A DNA stretch of 64,000 nt from Humulus lupulus (GCF_963169125.1 NC_084796.1:85519888-85583887); one strand, 5' to 3'; counted from the first letter of the stretch, positions 11,192-22,913 are shown. Made by a program: numbers and translations. The notes: generated by a model not told the origin, from the sequence alone.

Positions 11192-13036
11192 ATGCTGAGA
11201 CATTCAAAGCGACTCAGGGAACCACTAGAGGTGGAGGTCCACCTTAATGGATTCCAGCTGAAGGCCTCCATGAAGGATCCTCCTCCACCCAGAGATGTGG
11301 AGCCCCCAAGGGACCCTGAGGTTCACGAGGGTGATAGAGAGGCCTTGTCACCGGCCGTCCCGCCCGGAGGGAGTCCTCCAAGGGCACCACCGGGGAATGC
11401 TAACGAATTCCCGCTCCCTAAACTGCCATAAGTACCAAACTTCGGCCGGCATGACCCGGGACCCTCAACGCATAGACATGATAAGCATCCCCGGGTCCAT
11501 TCCGTGAGCTCGAGTTCTAAATCTCGATTCGATGAAGAAGAAATACGTGAGCTGCACCGTAAGAATCAAAGGTTGGAGACTACCCTAGAGAATATGCAAG
11601 AGGTGCTGAATGGCCTATTGCAAGGTAAGTCAAGCATGACCTTGCCCAAGAGAAAAGAGAAAGGTCATGAGGGGGCAGAGACCACCGTTCCAGTAGATGA
11701 TGGGAGGACTCGACACTCCACCAGTAACACCCCCCAAAAGAAGCAACACGAACCTCGTGAGCCACCGAAGCAGGCCCAGAAACCAGAGCCGAAGACCAAC
11801 GTGACCCATCGCAATGAGGACAAGGTCACCTCTAAGAGAGCACCCTCAGATTTACGAGAGGAGCTCAACAAAAAGAGGGTGGGTAAAGGGACCACGCCCT
11901 CTATGGCGCCTCGAGAGGGCAATGGAAAGGGGGTTCTTAACCTGTCAGCATTAAGGGATTCCCTAAGCAAGAGGAGGCAGGACCTGGACACGGAAATGAG
12001 GAGTCGGCGAAGCAAGATTGTCACCGCCTCTGGCGGTCAGGCTTTTGAGGAAGAGTTTGACCATGAGTCACCCTTCATGAGGGAGATCCAAGCTATCCGT
12101 CTCCCTGCCAACTTTAAGGAACCCAATATGACCCCCTACGAAGGAAACACATATCCAAAGTACCACTTGGACACATTTAACGACTTGATGAAGCTGAGGG
12201 GAATTAGCAGCGGAGCCAGATGCCACTGTTTTGATGTCACATTGAAAGGACCCGCATACAAGTGGTTCAAAAGACTAAGGCCGGGGTCCATCAGATCCTG
12301 GCAGCAGTTTTCTGATGAATTCCTCCAGCAGCACCACGCCGTGCGGGACTACACGATGCCAAGCACCAGCCTGGCCAACGTGAAGCAAGGAGAAAAGGAG
12401 AGCCTGAAGAGCTACATTCACAGGTTCAACATGGAGGCCGCAAAAGTGGGGAGCCTGACCCGCCGAGAGTTGAAAATGGCCATTACAGCCGGAGTGCGCC
12501 CATGAAGCAAATTGTGGGGCAACATGCTGAAGAGGGAATTCACCGACCTAGATGGCTTCTATGAGAGGGCACATAAGTACATTCGCGTGGAGGATGGCCA
12601 CGCAAACATAAAGGCAGGAAAGGAGGAGTCCAACACGAAGCCCCCAACTAACGACGGGTCGAATGGAGCAAAGAAGAAGAGCACGTATGACGGGTCAAGG
12701 GATGACCAACAGAGAAAGACCAAACGGGGGAGTGATCATAGGCAAGCGGCTTACACTTACTATAAGAACCTTACAGATACCAGGGAGTATATTTACCTTA
12801 CCAACGAAGATCGAGTTCCCTTCAAGAAGCCCCCACCGATGAGAAAGGACTGGTCCAAAAGGGTTCCCAGTAGATACTGCCAGTACCACAAGGATATCAG
12901 TCACACCACTGTAGAGTGTATCCATTTGAAGGAAGAGATTGAGGAGCTCATCCATAGGGGGAAGCTAGGCCGTTATGTTAGGAGAGAAGGGCCAAAGCCG
13001 GAGGACAAAACGGCGATTCCCCGGGCGCAGGGATGA
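11192..13036 (+). pseudogene. gag: gag of element 2, three in-frame stops
   Basis: One frame runs from ATG at 11192 through gag into pol. The middle has a coiled segment (EEEIRELHRKNQRLETTLEN). The retrotransposon gag core follows, with YHLDTFNDLM, GPAYKWFKRL, WQQFSDEF and SYIHRFN (about 12130-12500), and then a basic C-terminus with RYCQYHKDISHTTVEC. That last motif replaces a classical CCHC knuckle. Stops: TAA 11429-11431, TGA 12503-12505 (RP*SKLWGN) and TGA 13034-13036. All sit in otherwise continuous coding sequence, so they are mutations. The start was chosen as the first ATG downstream of the primer site. Gag would form the RNA-packaging particle. Confidence 0.85.
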
Positions 13037-14716
13037 GCCCCAGAGATACAGGGGGAAGTCCGAACCATTTTTGGAGGTCCAGGGTTTGGAGGAGATTCTC
13101 GGAAGGGACGAGACAAGTATGCGAGGGAAGCCAGGCAAAGTCCACCACCCTGTGTCATGAGCTTGGAGCAGCGACCCCCGAAAAGCTTCAAGGGGGAAAA
13201 TGACTCAATCACGTTTACAGAGGAGGATGCGCGGGGTGTGCATTTCCCCCACAATGACCCACTGGTGCTGACAGTTCAGTTGGCCAATATGCGTGTGCAT
13301 CGGGTCCTGGTGGACAATGGAAGCTCAGTGGATATCCTGTATCACCCTGCCTTGGAAAAGATGGGACTGGGTATTCGTCACCTGAAACCCTGCCAATCCT
13401 CCCTATATGGTTTCATGGGAGACTCGGTGCGACCCCTAGGGATGATTGAATTGGCACTCACCATGGGGGAGCAACCCCGGCAGACTACAGTCATGGCTAA
13501 TTTCATCGTAGTAGATTGTGTCTCGGCTTTCAATGCGGTATTGGGGAGACCATCCCTAAGAGAATTGAAAGCCATAACTTCTATATATCACTTGGTCATC
13601 AAGTTCCCAACTCTAGGAGGAGTAGCTAGTATGAAAGGAGAACAGAGAGAGGCGAGGGAGTGCTACAACACCTCCCTCCGCGCGTCCGTGAAACCGCAAG
13701 AACCAATGACCATGGTGGTACATGAGGCGCCATGGGTGCCCACAGGAAGCCCACAGGAGCTAGACCCCCGAACCATAGAGGAGTCAGGAGCAGAACCTGT
13801 GGAAGAAGTAGAGGAGGTTGTAGTAATGGAGGAACCGTTGAGAAAGCTGAAGGTAGGAAAAAGCTTGCAGGGTGATGTGAAGGAGGAGTTGATAAGGTTT
13901 TTGAAAGGTAATCTGGGTGTATTCGCATGGAGTCACGAGGATATGGTGGGAATAGATCCCAGTGTCATGTGCCACCACTTGAATATCTCCCCTGAAGCGA
14001 GGCATGTTAGGCAGAAGAGGCGGGCGCTGGACCCAGAGAGGTACGCAGCCCTAAAGGAAGAGGTTGACAAGCTGAAGACCAATGGGTTTATCTGCGAGTC
14101 ATTTTACCCCGTATGGGTGTCGAATCCAGTGCTAGTCCCAAAGCCAAATGGAAAATGGAGGACTTGCGCCGATTTTTCGAATCTGAATAAAGCTTGTCCT
14201 AAGGATAGCTTCTCACTCCCAAGAATAGATCAGTTGGTGGATGCAACGGCGGGGCATGAATTACTTAGCTTCATGGACGCCTATTCTGGGTACAACCAGA
14301 TTCCCATGAACCCAGCTAATGAAGAGCACACGTCATTTATAACGGATAAAGGACTCTACTGCTATAAGGTGATGCCCTTCGGGTTGAAAAACGCGGGTGC
14401 CACCTATCAAAGGTTGGTTAATAAGATGTTCGCCAACCAGATAGAGAGAAACATGGAGGTATATGTTGATGATATGCTGGTGAAGACCAAGAATGCCGCA
14501 GAACTCACCAAGGACCTAGATGAGATGTTCGAAACGCTCAGGAAGTATAGAATGAAGTTGAATCCCATCAAGTGCACTTTCGGTGTATCCTCTGGGAAAT
14601 TCCTTGGCTTCATGGTCAACTCTAGGGGCATCGAGGCTAATCCTGATAAGATAAGAGCCCTAATAGAAATGAGCCCACCAAAGAACAAGAAGGAAGTGCA
14701 ATGTGGCAGCCCTTAA
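13037..14716 (+). pseudogene. pol: pol of element 2: protease and reverse transcriptase
   Basis: This continues in the gag frame. The aspartic protease motif VDNGSSVDILY lies near 13310-13345. RT follows, with WVSNPVLVPKPNGKWR, CADFSNLNKACPKD, LLSFMDAYSGYNQI (first catalytic Asp), MPFGLKNAGATYQRLV and the active site YVDDM near 14460-14476. The thumb has CTFGVSSGKFLGFMV. The reading frame ends in a TAA reached only after a small deletion near 14700: sequence after KKEVQC resumes in another frame as AALNRFISRSTDKCLPFF. RT would copy the genomic RNA into cDNA inside the particle. RT residues look intact, but the polyprotein is broken. Confidence 0.9.
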
Positions 14717-15311
14717 TAGATTTATTTCGAGGTCAACTGACAAGTGCCTCCCCTTCTTTAACATCCTAAAAGGGAGCAAAAAGTTCGCTTAGGATGAGGA
14801 ATGTGAAGAGGCATTTATTAAGCTGGAGGAGCACTTGGGGAAGCCACCCCTTTTGGCAAAACCTGAAAAAGGGGAAAAGCTATACTTATACTTGGCAGTG
14901 TCGGAGCATGCCATAAGCTCTGCCTTGGTAAGAGGGGAGAAGAAGGATCAACAACCCGTCTATTATATCAGTAAACGATTGGTGGATGCGAAGAACCGGT
15001 ACCCTGAAATTGAAAAGTTGGCATATGCATTGGTTGTGGCTTCGAGGAAGCCGAGACCCTACTTCCATGCTCATGCAATTGAATTTCTCACTGATAGCCC
15101 TTTGAGACAGGTCCTGCATAAACCTGAGACCTCAGGAAGGCTGATGAAGTGGTCGATCGAGTTGAGCCAATTCGATATTGTTTATACCCCGAGAGTTTCC
15201 ATCAATGGGAAAGTGCTGGCAGACTTCATAGTGGAGTTCACCAATCAGCCGAGTGAAGGAAGGAGTGAAGAAGGGGGGTGGACAGTCATGGAAAAGGAGC
15301 AAGGGGTCTAG
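14704..15311 (+). pseudogene. pol: pol of element 2: RNase H linked to RT
   Basis: After the deletion the coding frame shifts. A TAG near 14790 replaces the conserved Trp of the FAWDEEC context. The domain continues with PPLLAKPEKGEKLYLYL, AVSEHAISSALVRGE, VYYISKRLVDAKNRYP, ELSQFDIVYTPR and VLADFIVEF. A second frameshift near 15290-15300 moves coding to the frame of the next domain. This region is known as the degenerate gypsy RNase H of Tat elements. Confidence 0.85.
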
Positions 15312-17035
15312 AGGAATGGAGCCTGCATGTGGACGGGGCGTCCAATGAAGGAGGATCTGGAGCTGGTATCATGATGACGGGGCCCAAAGGACACAAGATG
15401 TATTGTGCGAGCTGGTTTGGGTTTGAGGCCTCCAACAACGAGGCAGAGTACGAAGCACTCTTGGCAGGCTTGCGGTTAGCCCTGGAGCTAAAGGTGACGC
15501 GCCTACGTATTTTTAGCGACTCACAGCTGGTGGTGTACCAGGTGAAAGGTGAGTATCAGGCAAGAGGCCCAAAGATGGCCGCGTCCTTGGAAAGGGTGAA
15601 GGGATATCTGGGACGATTGGCGGAATACAGCATAGAGCAAATCCCAAGAGAGAGGAACACCCATGCCGATGCCCTCGCAAAACTAGCTTCCACCAAGGAT
15701 GGGGATATCCTGGAGTCGATACCTGTGGAATACTTACCTAGGCCCAGCATCATCAGCACGGACGTGCACATGGTCAGCGCCCCAAAGGAGTCATGGACTG
15801 AACCGATTAAGAGATACCTAGAGGAAGGAACCTTGCCCGTGGACAAAAAAGAGTCCCGGAGGTTGGTTTATAAGGCCACTAGGTAAACCTTGGTAGAAGG
15901 GGTTCTATACAAGAGAGGGTTCTCGATGCCACTCCTGCGATGTGTGGAAGAGGAGGAGGCGTTGAAAGTACTACATGAGATACATGAGGGTGAGTGTTGC
16001 AACCATGAGAGTGGACCCTCCACAGCAAGGAAGGCAATGAGACAAGGGTACTACTGGCCCTCCATGGAGAGAGACGCAAACGACTTCGCCAAGAAATGCG
16101 ACAAATGCCAGAGGCACGCCAACTACACTCGGAAGCCCCCAAATGAGCTAACTAGCATGAGCAGCCCCTGGCCCTTCGCTATCTGGGGGATAGACTTGAT
16201 CAGCGCTCTTCCCGTAGGTAGGGGTGGAGCGAAGTACGCGGTGGTAGCTGTGGACTACTTCACCAAGTGGGTTGAAGCGGAACCCCTTGTGAAGATAACG
16301 GCTAAGCATATCACCTCATTTGTCAACAAATTCATTGTCTGTAGGTACGGAGTGCCCTACAAAATTATCTCGGACAACAGCACCCAGTTTGAGGGGGGGG
16401 GGGGGGCCTTCGAGGAATATTGTAGGGGAAGAGGGATAAGAAGAAGTTTCTCAGCAGTAGTGCACCCACAGGCCAATGGGCAGGTGGAGGCCATTAACAG
16501 AGTTCTTAAAAAGAACTTGAAAACCAAGCTAGAGAAGATGAAGGGAGCCTGGGTGGAAGAGCTACCAAATGTGCTGTGGGCCTATAGAACCACCTTGTGC
16601 ACGACCACTGGTGAGACCCCATTCTCCTTAGCATATGGATGCGAGGCCGTCCTCCCAGTTGAGATGCAGGTTAATTCCTACAGGATACAGGCGTACGGGG
16701 ATGAGGCCAACCGGGTAGCTCTGGCTGAGAGCTTGGATATGCTAGAAGATAAAAGGGAAAAGGCACAGATGAGAATGGTGGTATACCAGCAGCGCGTGGC
16801 AAGGTATTACAACTCGAGGGTGCGAGAGAGAACTTTCAGAGTTGGTGACCTGGTGCTAAGAAAGGTACTCCCCAACACGCGAGACCCAGGGGCGGGAGTA
16901 CTAGGGGCGAACTGGGAGGGACCCTACCAAGTCGCTCAGTGCATACCCCCAAACACTTATAAGATGACGCGCATGGATGACACCTTCATACCTCGAGCAT
17001 GGAATGCGGAGCACCTTAGGAAATACTACCAGTGA
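15300..17035 (+). pseudogene. pol: pol of element 2: archaeal-type RNase H and integrase
   Basis: The second RNase H keeps its four expected catalytic acids: Asp in LHVDGASNEG, Glu in NNEAEYEAL, Asp in FSDSQLVV and Asp in HADALAKL. A TAA at 15884-15886 replaces the Tyr of the usual RYTLVEGVLY. Integrase has a zinc-binding region (HEIHEGECCNHESG, CDKCQRH), then core Asp in IWGIDLI, Asp in IISDNS and Glu in NGQVEAINR. The C-terminus has GDLVLRKVL and NWEGPYQVAQ and ends LRKYYQ. A run of 14 G at 16393-16406 inserts two extra residues, so the Asp-to-Glu gap is 37 instead of 35. Confidence 0.9.
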
Positions 17036-17270
17036 GGCGCCCACACCCAATGCTAGAAGGACAGGTTTTCAAAGTGTTGCATCTTATCTTAGTTCGGTAG
17101 GCAAAAATCAAAGAGGTTACTTAGATAACCTCCCAAGTAGGTGTAAGTTCTTATATGTATCGTTGTAACCTGAATTCTATGAATGAAACTGGTCACATTT
17201 TTGCACGCTATTTTTTCTACTTTATATGGGCATCAATCAAAGTGCCTGCCGAAGTAAACTTCACCAAACA

Positions 17271-17280
17271 CTTGGGGGAC
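17271..17280 (+). promoter_or_regulatory. Polypurine-tract-like motif just after pol (element 2)
   Basis: The motif acacttgggggac parallels acttgggggggcat at 2441 in element 1 and cttgggggcat on the - strand at 55672-55682 in element 3. The real terminal tract of this element is at 21221. Confidence 0.5.
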
Positions 17281-17335
17281 AATAGTGGCCCGTGAAGATA
17301 AAGCATACAACAAACAGGAGAATCCAAAGAAGGAC

Positions 17336-17490
17336 CCCTTGCACCAGGATCCTAAAAAGGACCCTCTGTCAGGAGGATCCTAAAAAGGACCATATGCACC
17401 AGGAGGATCCTAAAAAGGACCCTCCATTAGGAGGACCCAAAAGGGACCATGACCCTAAAAAGGACCCTTTAACAGGGGGTCCCAGAAGGA
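17336..17490. repeat. Minisatellite with core ggatcctaaaaaggacc
   Basis: Units of roughly 30-37 bp share the core ggatcctaaaaaggacc or a decayed form (near 17348, 17374, 17406 and 17450). Similar arrays between pol and LTR are known in Tat/Ogre elements. Confidence 0.75.
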
Positions 17491-18124
17491 CCCCTTATAT
17501 CGGGGCCTTAGGCGAAGTCCTTGTATATAGAAAACAGGGAGAGGACCTTGCAAGGCATTCCTTGGGTTCACAAGGATTAGCTACCCTTGTGAACATCAAG
17601 GAGGCCAAAGGGACTTACACAAAAGAAAGTATAGTAACAACAATAATAAGTCTAGAGCGGCCACCAAGCCTTCTAGCCAAAAGGGGTCCTAAAAGAGACC
17701 CTTGCAAAAATAGTACTATGAATAACGACGAGAAGGACGCTTCTCGCAAAAAATAATAAGCGCGCGCAAGAATATATAAAAGGATAGCTAGTACCCAAGG
17801 GGTAAAAATATCCTTATAAAAGTAATCAAGAGGCACCAAAAGAGGTCCCATTGAACCCTTTCACATGGGCTCGGAAGGACCTCCAGCCTGGTAAATAAAA
17901 GAGTGGAACCCGCCAAACCCCGTCATACAGGCTCAAAAGGGCCTCAAATGCAGTGGAATAAGAGATAAATAACCACACATGTATATATACATTAAAAAAG
18001 GGAGTCTTGAGGACATGACAAGATTTACAAAAGAAAAATAGTAATGATAACGATATTACAAAGGCTCAAAAAAAGAGCATACACCCATAGCGGGCTCGCC
18101 GACAAAAGTTATGAAATAACAACT

Positions 18125-20599
18125 TCAGGGATTCCCGCCATAGGCACTCCACACGGTCGCTCGAGCAACGGCGTGCTCACCGAAAGAAGAAAAATCAAAA
18201 TTGGGATCCTGCCTCCACACGCTGTAAAGGGCGCGGTCTATGGACCTGTACTCAATGGCAGTCTTCTCCGCCTCCAAGGAAGCATTTCTCTCCTGCAACG
18301 AGGCGACTTTGGCCCTTGCAGCCTGGAGTTCGGCCCTGGTATCCTCGACTTCAGCCTCTAAATAAGTAACTCTCTCCTGCGACGCCGTTGCGATAGCCTT
18401 GGTCTCCTGGAGTTCGCTCTTCAGGCTGGTAACTTGGCCCCGCAGCTTCGTGGCTTTGGCAACCACCTTCAGCTTCCTTTCTGACGAGGCAGCAAGTTTG
18501 GTCTGAACCTTCTTTAGCTCAGTCTGGGTTTCCTCAAGCTCTTTCTCAAGCTCCTGGACCCGGGCCGTGAGACAGTCCCTCTCAGTACTAGACGCGGAGA
18601 GGTTGCCAGTCGAGTCGGCAAACCACAGAGCCACAGTATAGGCCTGCACAAGAAAGTTAACAACAGCAAAAATAAGTAACAAAAAAATATATGCATGTAC
18701 ATCTATACATAATAGGGCCGACGCGAGGTGCAGGAACTCACCCAAGCCATGGTGCGCCTTAGGTTTTCCCTAAGGTTCGACAAAGCAACATTCCCAAGAC
18801 TATTCTAGTCAGATACGGGGAGGCCCGAGGCAAGTTGGACGTATCGCTGCCCGTAGGACGTCGCCATCCGAGTCACCCAGGGCTCCCCATCCACACTAGG
18901 GGCACCTGGCTGGATGAGGACAGACGACCCGCTCGCCGAAACGGGAGGGGGCGCGGTGAAAGTGGAAAAGTGAGGCCCCGGTAGATCAGAGGGAGACTCC
19001 AGAAGATCGGCAAAATAAGCCCCCGATGGTCCAGGGTCGAGGGGAACTTGAGTGAAAGCGTCATAACCCTCAGGGTCGGGGCAGACAAAACACCCCGAAA
19101 CAGCCTGCTATTATGGAGAATGAGATATGTCCGGATCATAAGAGGCACACGGAGGGCATCCCCCAGGAGATGAAGGCAGCTGGTGAGGTCCCCCGCGTTC
19201 AAGGGGGGCTTCCTCCGGCTCTTCCTCAGCCTCATCGTCGTCTGGGCAAGGCTCGGCCGATACTCCCTTCATCTTCTTGGACCCAAAGACGGTCCACAGC
19301 AACTTGGGATCTGAGACGGGGGACAGCTTGTGGAGGTTCAGATTCCTCATGGTGAATAGGTGCACTGCCTTTTTCATAGCGGGGTCAGCGCTGAGGAACT
19401 TCCTCATATCCTTCGCTTCTGACCCGACAACTGTGGGTTCGGCGAATTGCTCTACATAATACACATCACAGTCGACACGAATGTAAGTCGCGAAGCAATA
19501 AGTTGCAAAAAAGAAAAAGAGAGAAAGTGATGCTTAGGGTACTTACTGGGAGTGGCTCGGAAATGCTCGCGGACAGAGAGGGGGCCTTGCACGAAGAAAA
19601 AGTCCTGCTTCCAAGACCCCGAGTTGGACACCGAGCCCTCTATCAAAGAGGCCTTGCTGTTGACTTTTTATAAATAGTAAAATCCCTTTGACTTAGGAGT
19701 AGGTATGAGGTTGTAGAGGAAATGCACCTCTGTCACCGTAGGAGCGCGTTTAAATAGTTTCATAAACGCAACGAAAAGGCAGCTCAAAGTTAACTAGCCA
19801 TTGGGTGCCAGCTAAAGTGGGGCAAGGTCAAAGTAGTTGAGGACTGCAACAAAGAACGTATGTAACGGGATGGTACCACCCGCTTTCAAGATGTGCTCAC
19901 TGAGGGCCACAAAGCTGGTCCTAGGGCAGTTAGCCCGGCATGTCCCCTGAGGAATGTATAAAGCATACTCCAGAGGGACGCGATAGTGATTCACAATTTC
20001 CCTCAGTTTGTTTTCTGACACATGCGACACTAGTTCGGATGCCAGTAAAGGAGCATCGTCTAGTTCATTGGAAGCTACCTGTCGTCGTGCCCTCAGCATA
20101 TCTGCAAAACCAAAAGAAAAAGGTGAGAAAGAGACGGAACATTTGACCCTCCATTTTCTCTTCCTAGCAAGAGTCTTCCATCATGGGACCGACTGCGGAA
20201 GCGCTAAGCTAGGGAAAATCAAGACTAAGGGCTGAGGAGAAGTGGGAGTGGCTCCATGATAGTCATCAGGTGAGGATGGGCTGGAGGGCTCAGGCGAAAG
20301 GTGTCCCTCCATAAACTCCAACTCCCTCTGCAACTCTAAAAGGGTCACCCTAAGGCTCGCTACACGGTCACTAAGGACAGGGGGAAAGGTGCCCTGTCTC
20401 CTCTCAGCGTCGAGTCGATTTCACTCTCCATCACCCAGATTTTACACCTAAGTTCAGCCATGTGCTCAAGATGGCGGATACGGGCCTGCCTTAAGGAGTC
20501 ATAGTCCTGATAAGGGTTTTCCTCAAGGGACTCTGAGTCTGAGGACAGGTCAATAAACTCAACCCCCGGAGGTATGTCGAATGGATCTTCACTAGCCAT
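18125..20599 (-). pseudogene. Antisense gene of Tat element 2, multi-exon, decayed
   Basis: On the - strand the gene starts at ATG 20599 (MASEDPFDIPPGVEF, then an acidic Ser-rich stretch). The next block, 20099-19812, begins after an acceptor-like tttgcag and contains LYIPQGTCRANCPRTSF and TIPLHTFFVAVLNYF, the part resembling Transposase_28. Then come KQDFFFVQGPLSVREHF (19646-19452) and a block with AMKKAVHLFTMRNLNLHKLS, LLWTVFGSKKM and a Glu-rich stretch (19464-19111). The last exon (to 18125) is a long Leu/Glu coiled coil ending DPNFDFSSFGEHAV. A plausible GT-AG intron, 18741-18644 (98 bp, donor GTGAGT), joins MAW to AYTVALWF. The role is unknown. A stop after 19812 and missing joins suggest decay. 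Confidence 0.6.
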
Positions 20600-21060
20600 G
20601 AGGCCTCGTCTCGAAAGCAAAAAGGGGTTCACGTGTAAATGAGAGAATTGCTACAAAACACAAAGGAATGGGCTTAAAACCTCTAGGTGCAAGCACCCTA
20701 AATGATCCACTACAGGGTATAAATAAGGGGCATGCAACTGGGCTAACTCACGGCAAGCTCAGGCCAAAATACCCCATCCCGAGTAACGCTAGTTTGGACC
20801 CAAGGAATATGAGGGAAAAAGAAAATATACCTCAAGTAGAAAAAATAGAGTGCAGTCGTGGTCTATAGGAGGTTGAGGGCCAAACGTGCCGGCAAGGTCA
20901 AAAAAAAAAAAAAAGAGCTAAGTGGTCGAAAGCACGTGTCTGCAGAAATAAACAAAAATGATGTGTTAGCCTCCAAATAGACATACCAAAAATTAGCTCA
21001 TATGTAAAAAAAAATGAAATGAAATGAAAAAATAAAATGAAGGAAACTATGGCAAAAATG

Positions 21061-21124
21061 AGGAGGTGGAGGATTGAACCCCTTACCTCTTGAAAGAGGA
21101 AGGATTCTCAAAACCACTAGGCCA
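21061..21124 (-). other. tRNA-like sequence with A-box and B-box words
   Basis: On the - strand, tggcctagtggttttgag resembles a tRNA D-arm/A box. It is followed by a hairpin cctctttcaagagg in the anticodon position and ggttcaatcc, a near-consensus B box (+ positions 21071-21080). The acceptor stem is not paired, so a functional tRNA is unlikely. It lies between the TATA-like box at 21164 and the antisense gene. It may be a relic of a tRNA or SINE. Confidence 0.4.
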
Positions 21125-21163
21125 AGGAAGTAAGGTGAAAATAATAAGCCTCGCATGAAGGCC

Positions 21164-21171
21164 TATTTATA
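21164..21171 (-). promoter_or_regulatory. TATA-like box for the antisense gene of element 2
   Basis: The - strand reads cttataaatagg here, about 570 bases upstream of the antisense ATG and 60 bases inside the 3' LTR boundary. It is outside the LTR, as in elements 1 and 4. Confidence 0.45.
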
Positions 21172-21220
21172 AGAATCAAGGAGAATAGTATACAAGAGCA
21201 CCTAAAGGTCCTCTCCTAGA

Positions 21221-21232
21221 CTGGGGGGCAAG
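21221..21232 (+). promoter_or_regulatory. Polypurine tract of element 2
   Basis: ctggggggcaag directly precedes the TG of the 3' LTR. Confidence 0.8.
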
Positions 21233-22667
21233 TGTGGATGCTAAAAAATTCATGCCTGAAGAAGGCCCAAAACAAGTGCCAAGGTCCCATAAGCGCCTAA
21301 TTAAGTGATTGAGCCACGACGCCCTCGGATCACTATGGCCTCGCGCCTAGCGTGGCCCCCAATGCACCTAAGCACCTCGCGCCTTGCGCCTCGCGTGGCA
21401 TGGCCTTGCGCCTCGCGTGGTGTCCAGCGCACGCCTCGCTGGAGGCAGCTCGCAAGAACGCCTCGCCCACGGCCCCGCAGGAGCGCCTCGCGTGGTGTCC
21501 AGCGCACACCTCGCTGGAGGCAGCTCGTAGGAGCGCCTTGCCCACGGTCCCACAGGAGCGCCTTCCCCACGGCCCCATAGGAGCGCCTCGCGTGGTGTCC
21601 AGCGCACGCCTCGCTGGAAGCGGCTCGCAAGAGCGCCTCGCCCATGGCCCCGCAGGAGCGCCTCGCGTGGTTTCCAGCGCATGCCTTGCTGGAGGCAGCT
21701 TGCACGCAGCCTCCCCACGGCTCGCAGGTGCGCCTCACCCACGGCCCGCAGGAGCGCCTCGCGAAGGGCATGCCAAGTGGGTGTTTTGCCTCGCAGGGGG
21801 CGTCTCACGAGGGCCTTGTGCCCAGCCACCATGCCTCGTTGGAGGCGTCTCGCGGGGCCTTGCATCGGGCCTCCTCTTGGTGCCATCAGGCCCTGCAAGG
21901 CCACACCTCCACCAGGTCCAGGTACAGGGCCCCGTCTCACAAGGCGCCCTTATGATCTACGAGGCCATGCCTAGGTCTCACGCGCCGTCTCGCAAGGCGC
22001 GCCACTACGGTATAAGCAGGTGCCCCCCTGATGAAGCCCCTCTCTATTTTCTAAGGAGGGTGCCACCAACGGGGCATGACACCCACAGCTTATCTCGCTC
22101 ATGGCTACACGAGAGCAACCTTTAGAGACAAGACACGCGTACAGAAACCGGGTATGCGAGGGTGAGGAGCTTAGGGGCGTAACTCTGAACATCCGTACTA
22201 GACAGGCCAAGATGGTACAAGTTAGTATCGATGGTGGAGGCACTCCTTGCATGTCTCTGACCATGCATCAGTACCATCAGCGCCACTACACCTGGAGCCA
22301 CCCCTCTGACATTCGTACGGTAAAGTAGTGGAGACATCCTCCAGGCATCTGTCCATGTACTGGTTGCAACACCACTACCTCTGAAACCACTCTCCTGACA
22401 GTGTACTTATGTACCACCCGGTCCCCTGGACCACAGTGTATCTAGGGCCATTAGAGCCCACTATATAATGAACCCCAATTCCACATGGAAGGGGGTTGGA
22501 AAATTTATTGTAGCAAGTGCACCATAGTGAATACGAACTGATTTCACCATTGTATTTCTGCAATTGTTCTTGGAGTTTATACTTAGATTTCTAAAGCTTT
22601 TCTTTTGATAATCTTTACTTTGCACTTTTTCTAACCTAACTTAGTTGACCAGTTCTCACCATCAACA
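21233..22667 (+). repeat. 3' LTR of element 2 (1435 bp)
   Basis: It starts TGTGGATGCT and ends caaca. The tandem word gtggtgtcc or variant stands at 21417, 21492, 21592 and 21667, so one unit is 25 bp longer than in the 5' LTR. The differences from the 5' LTR indicate an insertion that is not recent. Confidence 0.92.
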
Positions 22668-22706
22668 CGTTTAAATACTTTAAATTTTAAAGGAATGCAA
22701 TTTATC

Positions 22707-22913
22707 AAGGGTGCTTCTATATATGTCCTTTTTTTTTCTCACTACACACATTTATTTAAACTCCTCATAAATTGTTAAAAATTCTTTCCACACATATATA
22801 AATAACATTAAGCAATAAATTATAAAGGTGGAATTTTTTTAGCAATTTATGAAGAGTTTAAATAGAAATGTTTGTAGTGAGATAAAAATGATGTTATAGA
22901 TAAAAACACCCTT
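22707..22913. mobile_element. Small foldback MITE at the centre of the Mutator-like element
   Basis: The left half (aagggtgcttctat, then ctcactacacacatttattt) is the inverted copy of the right half (ending ataaaaacaccctt, preceded by gtttgtagtgag). The whole 207 bp folds into one hairpin. The outer arms of the Mutator-like element resume on both sides. There is no coding capacity, and the superfamily is undetermined because the TSD is unclear. Confidence 0.65.

Larger units (their letters stand above)
17036..18124. other. Spacer of element 2 with polypurine-like motif and minisatellite
   Basis: No gene is seen. It contains cttgggggac at 17271-17280, about 235 bases after the integrase stop, then short tandem units (17336-17490), then low-complexity sequence leading into the 3' end of the antisense gene. 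Open frames across the minisatellite come from the repeat. Confidence 0.6.
9709..22667 (+). mobile_element. Tat-type Ty3/gypsy retrotransposon, full length (element 2)
   Basis: This 12,959-bp element has both LTRs (9709-11124 and 21233-22667), a primer-binding site at 11128, gag-pol, a tandem-repeat spacer, an antisense gene and a polypurine tract at 21221. Gag-pol was one long frame, now broken by at least five stops and two frameshifts, so the element is not autonomous. The flanks caatt (9704-9708) and cgttt (22668-22672) do not form a clean TSD, either through mutation or through inter-element recombination. It lies inside one arm of a Mutator-like element. Confidence 0.9.
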
